Below, piece by piece: positions 1 to 8,648 of a stretch of DNA of 32,848 nt. A model generated the notes under the pieces. The model did no database searches. It was not told the origin of the DNA and was given only the letters and a program-made list of their open reading frames with translations. The position numbers and the translations under genes are program-made. Origin of the DNA: Acetobacteraceae bacterium (GTDB lineage: Bacteria; Pseudomonadota; Alphaproteobacteria; Acetobacterales; Acetobacteraceae); the NCBI GenBank assembly GCA_027323595.1, contig DAHWBL010000253.1:1-32848 (forward strand), given 5' to 3'. Each line of letters begins with the position of its first letter. Position 1 is the first letter of the stretch.

Positions 1-36
1 CAGGCTCAACGCGGCACAAAGGACGGCCAGTCGCAT
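1..36 (-). CDS. 5' end of a secreted protein (signal peptide start MRLAVLCAALSL...), truncated by window edge
   Basis: Reverse complement of 1-36 reads ATGCGACTGGCCGTCCTTTGTGCCGCGTTGAGCCTG; the ATG overlaps the amidase stop (TGATG), as with the other coupled genes of this operon. Confidence 0.45.
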   Translation of the reverse strand, partial: MRLAVLCAALSL

Positions 37-1391
37 CAATATGCTCCCGGCACGATCTGTTCGATCGCGGCGGCGAGCGCGAAAAGGTCGGCATCGCGCC
101 CGCGATAGCCGATCAATTGCAGCCCAAGCGGCAACCCACCGTCAGCGAGCTTCGGAAGGGTGACGACCGGCACGCCAAGGAGCGAGCCCGGAACAACGAA
201 AATCGGATTTCCCGTGGAGCCGAGCCCGACGGGTGCCGCGCCCGGCGCGGTGAGGCTGATGGCGCAATCGGCGTGCGCGAGCAGGCGCGCGTGCAGGGTG
301 CGAATTTCCTCGCGCCGCTGCAAGGCGCGCACGTAATCGTCCGCGGTCAGACGCGCCATCGCCTCCATCCGCTCCTGGATGGATGGGCTGAGTGCTGCAT
401 GGTCACGTCGGCCAAACACGTTGAGCGGCCAGCGCCATTCCCAGGCATTGATGGTGCGCGTCACCGGCTCGGCTTCGGGCAATGCAGCTTCCAGCGCGGC
501 GATATCGGGCGTGTCGTCAGCGCTGATCACGTTGATGCCGGCGGCGCGCAACGCCTCGGCCGCACGCAGCAACTCGGCTTTCGCGTCGCTGGTGGCGATG
601 GGCCAGCCATCGGTGCGCAGCAGCGCGACGCACGTGGGCCGGCGCGGCGCGGGCGGCGCGTCCGGCCCGGCGAGCGGCGCGTAACCAGGATCGCCGCCCA
701 CACGTTCAGCGATCGCACGCGCGGTGAGCCATGCATCGCCGAGCGATGCCGCCAGCACACCGGTGCAGGATTGGCTGAGCAGATCGAGCGATCCGCCGCG
801 ATTGAGCGCGCCGAGCGACGGCTTGAAGCCCACGACACCGCAAAATCCGGACGGGCGGATGATCGACCCCACGACCTGCGTGCCCAGGGCCGCGGGCAGC
901 ATGCCGCAGCCGACCGATGCGGCCGAGCCACTCGACGAGCCGCCGGGCGTGCGGGCCAGATCCCAAGGGTTGCGGGTGCCGCGCGGTTGGGTGGCGGCGA
1001 ATTCGGTGGTGACGGTCTTGCCCACCACGACAGCACCGGCCTCGCGCAAGGCCGAGACCGAGGCGCTGTCGAACCAGGGGCGATATTGCTCGAAGATCGG
1101 CGAGCCCATTTTGGTCGGAAGATCGGCGGTTTCGATAATATCCTTGATGCCGACAGGCATGCCGTCGATCTGGCTCGCCGGCGTGCCGGCCGCCCAGCGT
1201 GCGCTGGACTGGTCGGATGCGGCGCGCGCGGCGTCGAGATCAAGCGACACGAAGGCGCCGACCGAGGGCTCCAATTCGGTGATCCGCTCGATGCAGGCTT
1301 CAAGAAAATCACGCGGTGTGCGGGTGCCGTCGCGAAACGCGGCGGTATTTTCGTGATAGGGAGCCATGGTCGGGGCGGATCTGGTCATCAT
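36..1391 (-). CDS. Amidase (amidase signature family)
   Basis: 451 aa; VGIKDIIETADLPT (catalytic Lys region), PGGSSSGSAASVGCGMLPAALGTQVVGSIIRPSGFCGVVGFKPS (AS Ser-Ser motif). Confidence 0.92.
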   Translation of the reverse strand: MMTRSAPTMAPYHENTAAFRDGTRTPRDFLEACIERITELEPSVGAFVSLDLDAARAASDQSSARWAAGTPASQIDGMPVGIKDIIETADLPTKMGSPIFEQYRPWFDSASVSALREAGAVVVGKTVTTEFAATQPRGTRNPWDLARTPGGSSSGSAASVGCGMLPAALGTQVVGSIIRPSGFCGVVGFKPSLGALNRGGSLDLLSQSCTGVLAASLGDAWLTARAIAERVGGDPGYAPLAGPDAPPAPRRPTCVALLRTDGWPIATSDAKAELLRAAEALRAAGINVISADDTPDIAALEAALPEAEPVTRTINAWEWRWPLNVFGRRDHAALSPSIQERMEAMARLTADDYVRALQRREEIRTLHARLLAHADCAISLTAPGAAPVGLGSTGNPIFVVPGSLLGVPVVTLPKLADGGLPLGLQLIGYRGRDADLFALAAAIEQIVPGAY

Positions 1392-2608
1392 GCGGCCTCC
1401 TGCAATGTCATCGACGCGGCACGGCGCTGGCTTGCCAGCATGGCCGAGTTTTGCATGAACTGTACCGCCCGCGCGGGGTCCGCGGCGATCTGCGCCAACT
1501 CATCGAGATTGCGCCCGCGCACCACCGGATCGCGCTCTTCAAGACGCTTCTTGTTGCCGATCGACGCGGTCTGCACGAATTCGGTCGCCACCGTGCGGCG
1601 TTGCAGATCATACAGATCAAGCAGGCGCTGGTCCGCGCCGCCGATCACCGCGACGAGCTTTTCGACAAGGTTCGCCGCATCCTGCAAACCGCCATTGAGC
1701 CCCATTCCGCCGATCGGATTGTTCACATGCGCCGCGTCACCGGCGAGCAGGATTCGCCCGGCGCGGAACGATGCCGCCACGCGCTGGTGGGTGACGTAGA
1801 GGTTGCGATGCACCACTTCGTACGGGGTGGTGGAAGGAAAAAACCGTTGCAGCCGTGCCTGCACCGCCGCGTCCGACAGCAACGCTTCCTCGCTGGCCGC
1901 GGGGTCGGTGGGGAACACGGTGCGCCACAGGCCGGGCGGGCCGTCTGCCGACACCTTGAAGCAATTGCACCACTCATCGGGATCGGCGAAATAGCTGCGC
2001 GGGCAGTAGCCGCGTTCCGCCTCGAAATCGAACGGGGTGGTCAGCACGATGAAACGTTCCGGCCAGGTGAAGCCGTCGAAGGCGATGCCGGCGGATTTGC
2101 GCACCAGGCTGCGGCCGCCATCGGCGCCGACCAGCCAGGCGCCGCGGTGGGTCTGCTCGCCCGCCGGGCCGCGCACGCGCAGGCTGACGCCGGTGCTGTC
2201 CTGTTCGGCGGCGATGACCTCGTGTCCGTAGTTGATTTCGACGTTGTCGAGCTCGCGCAGACGTTCGAGGATGAGTTGCGCGGTTTTGAATTGTTCGCAC
2301 TGGATCACGAACGGATACGGCGTGAGCCCGGCGAGCAGGCCGTGATCGAACTCCGCGACCTTGCGGCCCGAAGGGCGGTCCCAGAACTGGAATTTCGGTG
2401 CGACCAGGCCGACCCGCGCCATGTCTTCGACCAGCCCCGCCTGCCCCAGCACTTCGAGCGTGCCGGGATGGGTGGTGGCGGCGCGGGGATCGTTCTGCGG
2501 GCATTCATTGAGATCGAACAGCCGCACACCGACCCCGGCGCGACCGAGCAGCAGGGCCACGAACAGCCCGACCGGCCCGCCACCGGAGATCAGCACCGGC
2601 TGATTCAT
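1388..2608 (-). CDS. FAD-dependent aromatic monooxygenase (PHBH/phenol hydroxylase-like)
   Basis: From MNQPVLISGGGPVGLFVALLLGRAGVGVRLFD (GxGxxG) to GDAAHVNNPIGGMGLNGGLQDAANL (second FAD motif). ORF track extends to 2794 but the motif-bearing start is at 2608, overlapping the cupin stop. Confidence 0.9.
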   Translation of the reverse strand: MNQPVLISGGGPVGLFVALLLGRAGVGVRLFDLNECPQNDPRAATTHPGTLEVLGQAGLVEDMARVGLVAPKFQFWDRPSGRKVAEFDHGLLAGLTPYPFVIQCEQFKTAQLILERLRELDNVEINYGHEVIAAEQDSTGVSLRVRGPAGEQTHRGAWLVGADGGRSLVRKSAGIAFDGFTWPERFIVLTTPFDFEAERGYCPRSYFADPDEWCNCFKVSADGPPGLWRTVFPTDPAASEEALLSDAAVQARLQRFFPSTTPYEVVHRNLYVTHQRVAASFRAGRILLAGDAAHVNNPIGGMGLNGGLQDAANLVEKLVAVIGGADQRLLDLYDLQRRTVATEFVQTASIGNKKRLEERDPVVRGRNLDELAQIAADPARAVQFMQNSAMLASQRRAASMTLQEAA

Positions 2609-2994
2609 GCCTTGCGGCTTTCGTCGTAGTAGTGAATTTCGTAGAGCACACAACCGGTTTCGGATTTGAACGGGCCGTGCACCGCGCCCGGCGGGCGGCA
2701 TGCATAGGTTGGCGCCTTGAAGTTCTCGCCGCCATTGCCCTGCGCGTCGTTGCCCACGGTCAGATCTCCGGACACCAGATACACTTCCTCCCAATGGTCA
2801 TGCACGAACGGTGCCTTGGTGTAGGCGCCCGGAGCGAAGCGCAGCAGGCGGGTGCGGCTGCCGGTCTTGGCGACTTCATCGATGTCGGCGGCGAGGATTT
2901 TCTGCTGGATGTCGTCGGGATAGCCCGGCGGGGGCGCGAACCCCTCCTCCATGGACAACCGGACGAACTCGATATGCGGCTTGTTGAAGGGCAT
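2605..2994 (-). CDS. Cupin-domain protein (small, single domain)
   Basis: 129 aa; RLLRFAPGAYTKAPFVHDHWEEVYLVSGDLTVG and YACRPPGAVHGPFKSETGCVLYEIHYY resemble the two cupin motifs. Confidence 0.82.
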   Translation of the reverse strand: MPFNKPHIEFVRLSMEEGFAPPPGYPDDIQQKILAADIDEVAKTGSRTRLLRFAPGAYTKAPFVHDHWEEVYLVSGDLTVGNDAQGNGGENFKAPTYACRPPGAVHGPFKSETGCVLYEIHYYDESRKA

Positions 2995-3018
2995 CGGGGA
3001 ACTCCTTTTCAGAAATCG

Positions 3019-3720
3019 TCAGATATGGCTGGCAACGTTGCGTCGGAAGCTGTCCACATGGGCGTGCATGGCGCGTTCGGCGGCGTCGCCATCGCGCGCG
3101 CGCAGTGCCGCGGCGATCGCCTCATGCTCCTCCTGCACCTCGGCATGGTGGCTCGCCGAGCTGAGCGCGATGAACCAGAATCGCAGCGACCGGTCCTGCA
3201 GGCGGCCGAGCAGTTCGGCCAGCACCAGATTTCGCCCGGCCTGCGCCAGCAGATGATGAAAGGCGCGGTCCAGCAGCATCAATTGTTCGACGTCGCGCGC
3301 CTGCACGAAGGCTGCGGAGCGGGCGACGATCCGATCGATCTCGTCGAGCTCGGCGGAGGTCGCGCGATCGGCGGCCAGACGCGCGGCCGCGGGCTCGTTG
3401 AGCAGGCGCGCCTCGATGATCTGCATCACCTCGTCGAGGCTGACCGGCTTCACGATCACGCCCTTGCGCGGCATCACCTCCACCAGCCCCTCCAGACGCA
3501 GCCGATCCAGCGCCTGGTGCACCGGGGTTCGACCGATCCCGAGCATCGCCGACACCGACGCCTCGTTCAGGTAGTCGCCAGGGCGGAACGCGCAAGTGAT
3601 GATGCGGTGTTTGATCGCCTCATAGGCCTCCTCGCGCAGCGAGCGCACCACCACCAGCCGCGGACGCGACGCGCGCGGCGGCGGGGCGGCATGGCGCGGC
3701 AGGGTGGCCGAGGCGCTCAT
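3019..3720 (-). CDS. GntR family transcriptional regulator (FCD type)
   Basis: 233 aa; EEAYEAIKHRIITCAFRPGDYLNEASVSAMLGIGRTPVHQALDRLRLEGLVEVMPRKGVIV wHTH followed by alpha-helical effector domain. Confidence 0.93.
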   Translation of the reverse strand: MSASATLPRHAAPPPRASRPRLVVVRSLREEAYEAIKHRIITCAFRPGDYLNEASVSAMLGIGRTPVHQALDRLRLEGLVEVMPRKGVIVKPVSLDEVMQIIEARLLNEPAAARLAADRATSAELDEIDRIVARSAAFVQARDVEQLMLLDRAFHHLLAQAGRNLVLAELLGRLQDRSLRFWFIALSSASHHAEVQEEHEAIAAALRARDGDAAERAMHAHVDSFRRNVASHI

Positions 3721-4418
3721 TCGGTGATCGGCAGGTGCTGGATGTCGTAGCCATGCGCGATCGAGCGTCCGGTGACCGGGTCGTCGATCTCGAACTCGAA
3801 CCGGTCGGACGGGCGGATGCCGCCCTTTGCCGCCATGGTGCCGCAGAACATCAGCGTGCCCTCGGGCAGGCCGTCGCCGAAGGGGAAGCGCGCCATCAGT
3901 TCCAGCGGGTCGAGCATGCTGGCGACCGAGCCGGACTGGTAGGCGACGCGGGCGCCGTTTTCATAAATGAAGGAGCGCAACTGAAGCTGATCCCAATGGC
4001 CCTGCACGCTGTCGAACGGCCAGAACACCGGGGCGATCGGCTTGTCGCAGATTTGCTTGGAGATGGTCATCCCCAGCGTCTCCACGTCGCGGTCGGTATG
4101 GTCCGAACCGGTACCGACCCATAGGCGGCCGCCGCTGCGCAGCAGCAGGAACTCGACCTCGCCCGACGAGCTGGTGCCGGTGCAGGTGATGCCCGGTGCG
4201 GTGGTCAGCCGACCGGGCGCGAGGCGCATGAACAGCGGGGTGGTGGTCGGGCGCCGCACGCCGAGCAATTCGAGCTCGGCGATGTGGTGTTCGAGTGCCG
4301 CCTTGTCGCGCCCGGTCCAGCCGGCGACCACCAGATGCTGGATCGCGACCGGGCCTTGTGCCGCCTCGTCGCGGTCATGCAGCAGAAGATCGAGCGTGTG
4401 CGGTGGCAGCATGGGCAC
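3717..4418 (-). CDS. DUF2848 family protein
   Basis: 233 aa; GTGSDHTDRDVETLGMTISKQICDKPIAPVFWP and LPEGTLMFCGTMAAKGGIRPSDRFEFEIDDPVTGRSI; ATGA overlap with gntR. Confidence 0.8.
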   Translation of the reverse strand: MPMLPPHTLDLLLHDRDEAAQGPVAIQHLVVAGWTGRDKAALEHHIAELELLGVRRPTTTPLFMRLAPGRLTTAPGITCTGTSSSGEVEFLLLRSGGRLWVGTGSDHTDRDVETLGMTISKQICDKPIAPVFWPFDSVQGHWDQLQLRSFIYENGARVAYQSGSVASMLDPLELMARFPFGDGLPEGTLMFCGTMAAKGGIRPSDRFEFEIDDPVTGRSIAHGYDIQHLPITE

Positions 4419-4556
4419 TCCGGGGGCGCGTGGCAGGGTTGCAAGGCATGTGAAATATCACTGCACGCGAAGCTGGTCAATCGATTGCGCGCACCTCGCG
4501 CGCCCTGTAGCTGATTTATTCTTGCCACGTTCGACCCACAGCACCGGACCAGTCCC

Positions 4557-5897
4557 ATGCTCGACCAGCTCGCCGACGACCTCGCCTCCGGCCGCACCAC
4601 TGCCCGCGCGCTGGTGGGCGGCTGTCTCGACCGCATCGCCGACCCCGCCGGCGAGGGCGGGCGGGCGTTCGTACGCACCGACCCCGACCTGGCACTCGCC
4701 GAGGCGGACCATGCCGACCGGATGCGTGCGGCGGGTGCGGCGCCGCGTTTCGCCGGCATCCCGATCTCGGTGAAGGACCTGTTCGATGTCGCCGGCCAGG
4801 TGACCAAGGCGGGCACGCGCTTTTTGGCCGGCACTGCACCCGCGCGGGCGGATGCGCCGGCTATCGCGCGGCTGCGGGCGGCCGGGTTTGTTATTGTCGG
4901 GCGCACCAACATGACCGAGCTGGCGTTTTCCGGCCTGGGGCTGAACCCGCATTACGGCACGCCGGCGAACCCGTTCGATCGGGCCACCGGGCGCATTCCC
5001 GGCGGCAGCTCCGCGGGTGCGGCGGTGTCGATCACAGATCGGATGGCGTTTGGCGCGATCGGCACCGACACTGGCGGGTCCTGCAGAATTCCCGCAGCGC
5101 TGTGCGGCATCGTCGGCTTCAAGCCGACCGCGCGGCGGGTGCCGACCGCCGGCGCCGTGCCGTTGTCCACCACGCTCGATTCGGTCGGACCGCTCGCCAA
5201 TTGCGTGCGCGATGTCGCGATCCTGGATGTGATCATGGCCGGCGAGGCGACGGCGGCGCGCGCGGTGCCACCCGTGCGCGGGCTGCGGCTTGCGGTGCCG
5301 CGCGATGTGGTGCTGGACGGCATGGACGCGGCGGTGGAAGCAGGCTTCGCCCGCGCGCTCGACCGGCTTGGTGCGGCCGGGGCGCTGGTTTCGTACGTAT
5401 CGATGCCGCACTTCGCTGAGCTGGCCGGCATCAATGCCAAGGGCGGGTTTTCCGCCGCCGAGGCGTATCACTGGAACCGGCCTTATATCGACACCCAGGC
5501 CGATCTGTATGATCCGCGCGTCATTGTGCGCATCCGCCGCGGCGCGGGACAGAGTGCCGCCGATTATCTCGATCTGCTCGCCGCGCGTGCGGACGCCATC
5601 GCGCGGCTGGATGCGGCGACCGCGGATTGGGACGCGCTGATCATGCCCACGGTGCCCACCATCGCGCCGGCGATCGATGATCTGGATGACGACGCGGAAT
5701 TCGCCCGCGTCAATTTGTTGATGCTGCGCAACCCGACCTTCGCCAATTTCTTTGATCGGTGCGCGCTGTCGATCCCGGTGCAGGAAGCGGGCACCGCGCC
5801 GGTGGGGCTGATGCTGATGGGGCGGACCGGCGACGATGCGCGGCTGCTGGGCATCGGTGCGGCGCTCGAAGGCATGTTGTCGCCACCGGCAAGGTAA
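4557..5897 (+). CDS. Amidase (amidase signature family), distinct from the first amidase
   Basis: 446 aa; ISVKDLFDVAGQVTKAGT, GRIPGGSSAGAAVSI, GTDTGGSCRIPAALCGIVGFKPT. Confidence 0.93.
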   Translation: MLDQLADDLASGRTTARALVGGCLDRIADPAGEGGRAFVRTDPDLALAEADHADRMRAAGAAPRFAGIPISVKDLFDVAGQVTKAGTRFLAGTAPARADAPAIARLRAAGFVIVGRTNMTELAFSGLGLNPHYGTPANPFDRATGRIPGGSSAGAAVSITDRMAFGAIGTDTGGSCRIPAALCGIVGFKPTARRVPTAGAVPLSTTLDSVGPLANCVRDVAILDVIMAGEATAARAVPPVRGLRLAVPRDVVLDGMDAAVEAGFARALDRLGAAGALVSYVSMPHFAELAGINAKGGFSAAEAYHWNRPYIDTQADLYDPRVIVRIRRGAGQSAADYLDLLAARADAIARLDAATADWDALIMPTVPTIAPAIDDLDDDAEFARVNLLMLRNPTFANFFDRCALSIPVQEAGTAPVGLMLMGRTGDDARLLGIGAALEGMLSPPAR

Positions 5898-5974
5898 CAA
5901 AGCGCGGCGGCCCCTCCCCGACGCGGGCGAAATCTGTCAGGATTTGCGCGAGGCGGGCACGGACGGGGGACGAT

Positions 5975-6439
5975 ATGGCTGATGTCGCTTTATCGGTAAA
6001 CGGTCAGAAACGCAGCATCAGCGTGCGTGATCCGGACATGCCGCTGCTGTACGGGTTGCGCAACGCGCTTGGCCTGAACGGGCCGAAATTCGGGTGCGGC
6101 CTTGGGCAGTGCGGCGCCTGCACGGTTATCATCGATGGTGTGGCGCAGCGTTCCTGCATGATCAGCGTCAGGGACGCCGCCGGGCATGAGGTCACGACGC
6201 TCGAAGGTCTGGGCAGCGCGACCGCTCCGGGGCGGGTGCAGCGCGCGTTCATCGCCGAGGTGGCGGCGCAATGCGGGTATTGCACGAACGGCATGATCAT
6301 GACGGTGCATGCGCTGCTGACGCGCGATCCGCATCCGAGCGAGGCGGACGTGCGCCGCGAGCTGGCAGGCAATCTGTGTCGCTGCGGCAGCCATGTGCGG
6401 GTGCTGGCCGCGGCCCGGCGCGCCGCGGCGGAGGGCTGA
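5975..6439 (+). CDS. (2Fe-2S)-binding small subunit of molybdenum hydroxylase (IorA-like)
   Basis: MADVALSVNGQKRSISVRDPDMPLLYGLRNALGL; CGLGQCGACTVIIDG and CGYCTNGMIM...NLCRCGSH cysteine motifs. ORF track start 5759 is upstream and overlaps the amidase; 5975 is the motif-consistent start. Confidence 0.93.
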   Translation: MADVALSVNGQKRSISVRDPDMPLLYGLRNALGLNGPKFGCGLGQCGACTVIIDGVAQRSCMISVRDAAGHEVTTLEGLGSATAPGRVQRAFIAEVAAQCGYCTNGMIMTVHALLTRDPHPSEADVRRELAGNLCRCGSHVRVLAAARRAAAEG

Positions 6440-6442
6440 GCG

Positions 6443-8641
6443 ATGGATGCTCCCCTCGCCCGCCCGCTTGCCACCCGCCGCGCGCTGTTGCGGGCCGGGG
6501 GCTGTCTGATCGTGAGCTTCAGCCTCGCGCCCGAAGTGCGCGCCGCCGAGGACCAAACCGCGTTTCCGCTTGATCAGACCGACAGTTTTCTGGCCATCGA
6601 CCGCGCCGGCATCGTCACCATCCATAGCGGCAAGGTCGATCTGGGTACCGGCGCGCGGGCGACCTATCGGATGATCGTCGCCGAGGAACTCGATCTGGAT
6701 CCCGCGACATTGCAGATGGTGGAAGGCGACACCGCGCGCACGCCCAACCAGGGGCCGACCACCGGCAGCAACGGTGTGAGCACCGGGGGCATGCAGTTGC
6801 GCCATGCCGCGGCCACCGCGCGCGCCGGCCTGATGCGGCTTGCCGCGGACAGGCTCGGCGTGCCGGTGGAGCAGCTTCGTATGGAGCGCGGCGTCATCAA
6901 CGGCGGTGACAAGACGATCGATTTTGGCGCGCTGGTCGGCGGCGGGCGATTTGATTTGAAGCTCGATCCGAAGGCGCCCACCAAAGACCCGGCGCGGTAC
7001 CGGCTGATCGGCGGATCGATCCCGCGCCCGGACCTGCCGGGCAAGCTCACCGGCGCGCATGTCTATGTGCATGACTTCAAACTTCCTGACATGCTGCATG
7101 GTCGGGTGATCCGTCCGCCGGCGCTGGGTGCGCGCCTTTTAGAAGTTGGCGAGGCGCCGCTGCCGGGCGTGCGGGTGGTTCGGATCGGCGATTTCCTGGG
7201 CGTCGTCGCCGATGACGAGTGGGACGCGATCCGTGCCGCGCGCATGCTGAGCGCGCGTTGGTCGCAGCCGCGTGAACTGCCTGGCTCGGACAATATCTAC
7301 GAGCACGTGCGTTCGACGCCGATGGTGCGGACCGAGAGCCTGGCCGAGCATGGCAGCGGCGATCCGTTCGCCATCGCGGTGCGCACGGTTGCCGCGAGCT
7401 ATGAATGGCCGGCGCAGTCGCATGGCTCGATCGGACCATCCTGCGCGGTGGCCGATGTCACCGCGAGTGCGGCGACGATCTGGACCGCGAGCCAGGCGAC
7501 CCACAAATATCGTGATGTGTTCGCGACGTTTCTCGGGCTGCCGCGCGAGCAGGTGCGTCTGATCTATCTCGATGGTGCCGGCTGCTATGGCATGAACGGG
7601 CATGACGACGCGGCTGCCGATGCGGCGTTGTTGTCGCGCGCGGTGGGGCGGCCGGTGCGGGTGCAATGGTCGCGCGAGGATGAACTCGGCTGGGACCCCA
7701 AGGGGCCGCCGCAGGTGATCGACCGGCAGGCCGCGATCGATGCGTCGGACAATATCACCGGCTGGAAAACCACGGGGCTGCTGCCGCAGAACACGAAGGG
7801 GCTTCAGGCGGTGCCGCTGCTGGCGCCGCTCGCCGCCGGGCTGGATATCGCGGATGGGCAAAATGCCGGCCAGTTGCAGGGGAATCTGGAACCGCCGTAT
7901 GAATTTGCCCGCAGCTCGATCGCGGTGCGGTGGCTGCGCGACACGCCGTTGCGCGCATCAAACCTGCGTGCGCCTGGCAAGATCGCGAACGTGTTCGCGG
8001 TGGAATGTTTTCTGGACGAGCTCGCGGTGGCGACCGGCGCCGATCCGCTGGCGCTGCGGCTGGAGCTTTTGCCATCCTCACGAGGCCGGCAGGTGCTGCG
8101 CACCATGGCCAATCGGCTCGGCTGGAAGCCTCGGCTGTCTCCCGCGGTTGGGCAGGATTCCGTGGTGCTGCGTGGCCGCGGCATCGCCTACGTGCACTAC
8201 AAGGGCGCCGATAATCATGTCGCCACCGGCATCGAGGTCGCGGTGACCAGAACGACCGGGGCGATCGTGGTGGAACGCGTCGTCTGCGCGCATGATTGCG
8301 GGCAGATCATCAACCTCGACGGCACCCTCGCACAGGTCGAGGGCAGCATCCTGCAAACCCTCAGCCGTGCGCTGTTCGAGGAGGTCACCTTCGACCAGGG
8401 GCGGGTGACCAGCACCGACTGGGCGAGCTATCGGTTGCTGACGTTCCCTGATGTGCCAAGGATCGAAATCGATCTGCTCGACAATCCGGGCGGCCATCCG
8501 CTCGGTGCGGGCGAGGCCGCGACGACACCGGTGGCCGCGGCACTCGGCAACGCGATCTTCGACGCGACCGGGGTGCGGATGCGCCGGGTGCCGTTCAGCC
8601 CCGAGCGGTTGAAGGCCGGACTTGCCGGCCTTCCCGCCTGA
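6443..8641 (+). CDS. Molybdopterin-binding large subunit (isoquinoline 1-oxidoreductase beta/IorB-like)
   Basis: 732 aa; twin-Arg-like leader TRRALLRAGGCLIVSFSLAPEVRAA; tandem aldehyde oxidase/xanthine dehydrogenase large-subunit motifs; terminal GAGEAATTPVAAALGNAIFDATGVRM. Confidence 0.9.
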   Translation: MDAPLARPLATRRALLRAGGCLIVSFSLAPEVRAAEDQTAFPLDQTDSFLAIDRAGIVTIHSGKVDLGTGARATYRMIVAEELDLDPATLQMVEGDTARTPNQGPTTGSNGVSTGGMQLRHAAATARAGLMRLAADRLGVPVEQLRMERGVINGGDKTIDFGALVGGGRFDLKLDPKAPTKDPARYRLIGGSIPRPDLPGKLTGAHVYVHDFKLPDMLHGRVIRPPALGARLLEVGEAPLPGVRVVRIGDFLGVVADDEWDAIRAARMLSARWSQPRELPGSDNIYEHVRSTPMVRTESLAEHGSGDPFAIAVRTVAASYEWPAQSHGSIGPSCAVADVTASAATIWTASQATHKYRDVFATFLGLPREQVRLIYLDGAGCYGMNGHDDAAADAALLSRAVGRPVRVQWSREDELGWDPKGPPQVIDRQAAIDASDNITGWKTTGLLPQNTKGLQAVPLLAPLAAGLDIADGQNAGQLQGNLEPPYEFARSSIAVRWLRDTPLRASNLRAPGKIANVFAVECFLDELAVATGADPLALRLELLPSSRGRQVLRTMANRLGWKPRLSPAVGQDSVVLRGRGIAYVHYKGADNHVATGIEVAVTRTTGAIVVERVVCAHDCGQIINLDGTLAQVEGSILQTLSRALFEEVTFDQGRVTSTDWASYRLLTFPDVPRIEIDLLDNPGGHPLGAGEAATTPVAAALGNAIFDATGVRMRRVPFSPERLKAGLAGLPA
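8611..8633. terminator. Candidate hairpin between convergent genes, inside the 3' end of the IorB-like gene
   Basis: Perfect 9-bp inverted repeat GAAGGCCGG-acttg-CCGGCCTTC, 8 bp before the stop; no U-tract. Confidence 0.45.
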
Positions 8642-8648
8642 GCGACCT

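Noticed and set aside
117-2629. Long antisense ORFs (e.g. 117-1799 +, 1316-2629 +) opposite the amidase and monooxygenase genes
   Set aside because: Arg/Ala/Gly-rich translations with no motif, mirror of well-supported genes; expected in GC-rich DNA where antisense stops are rare.
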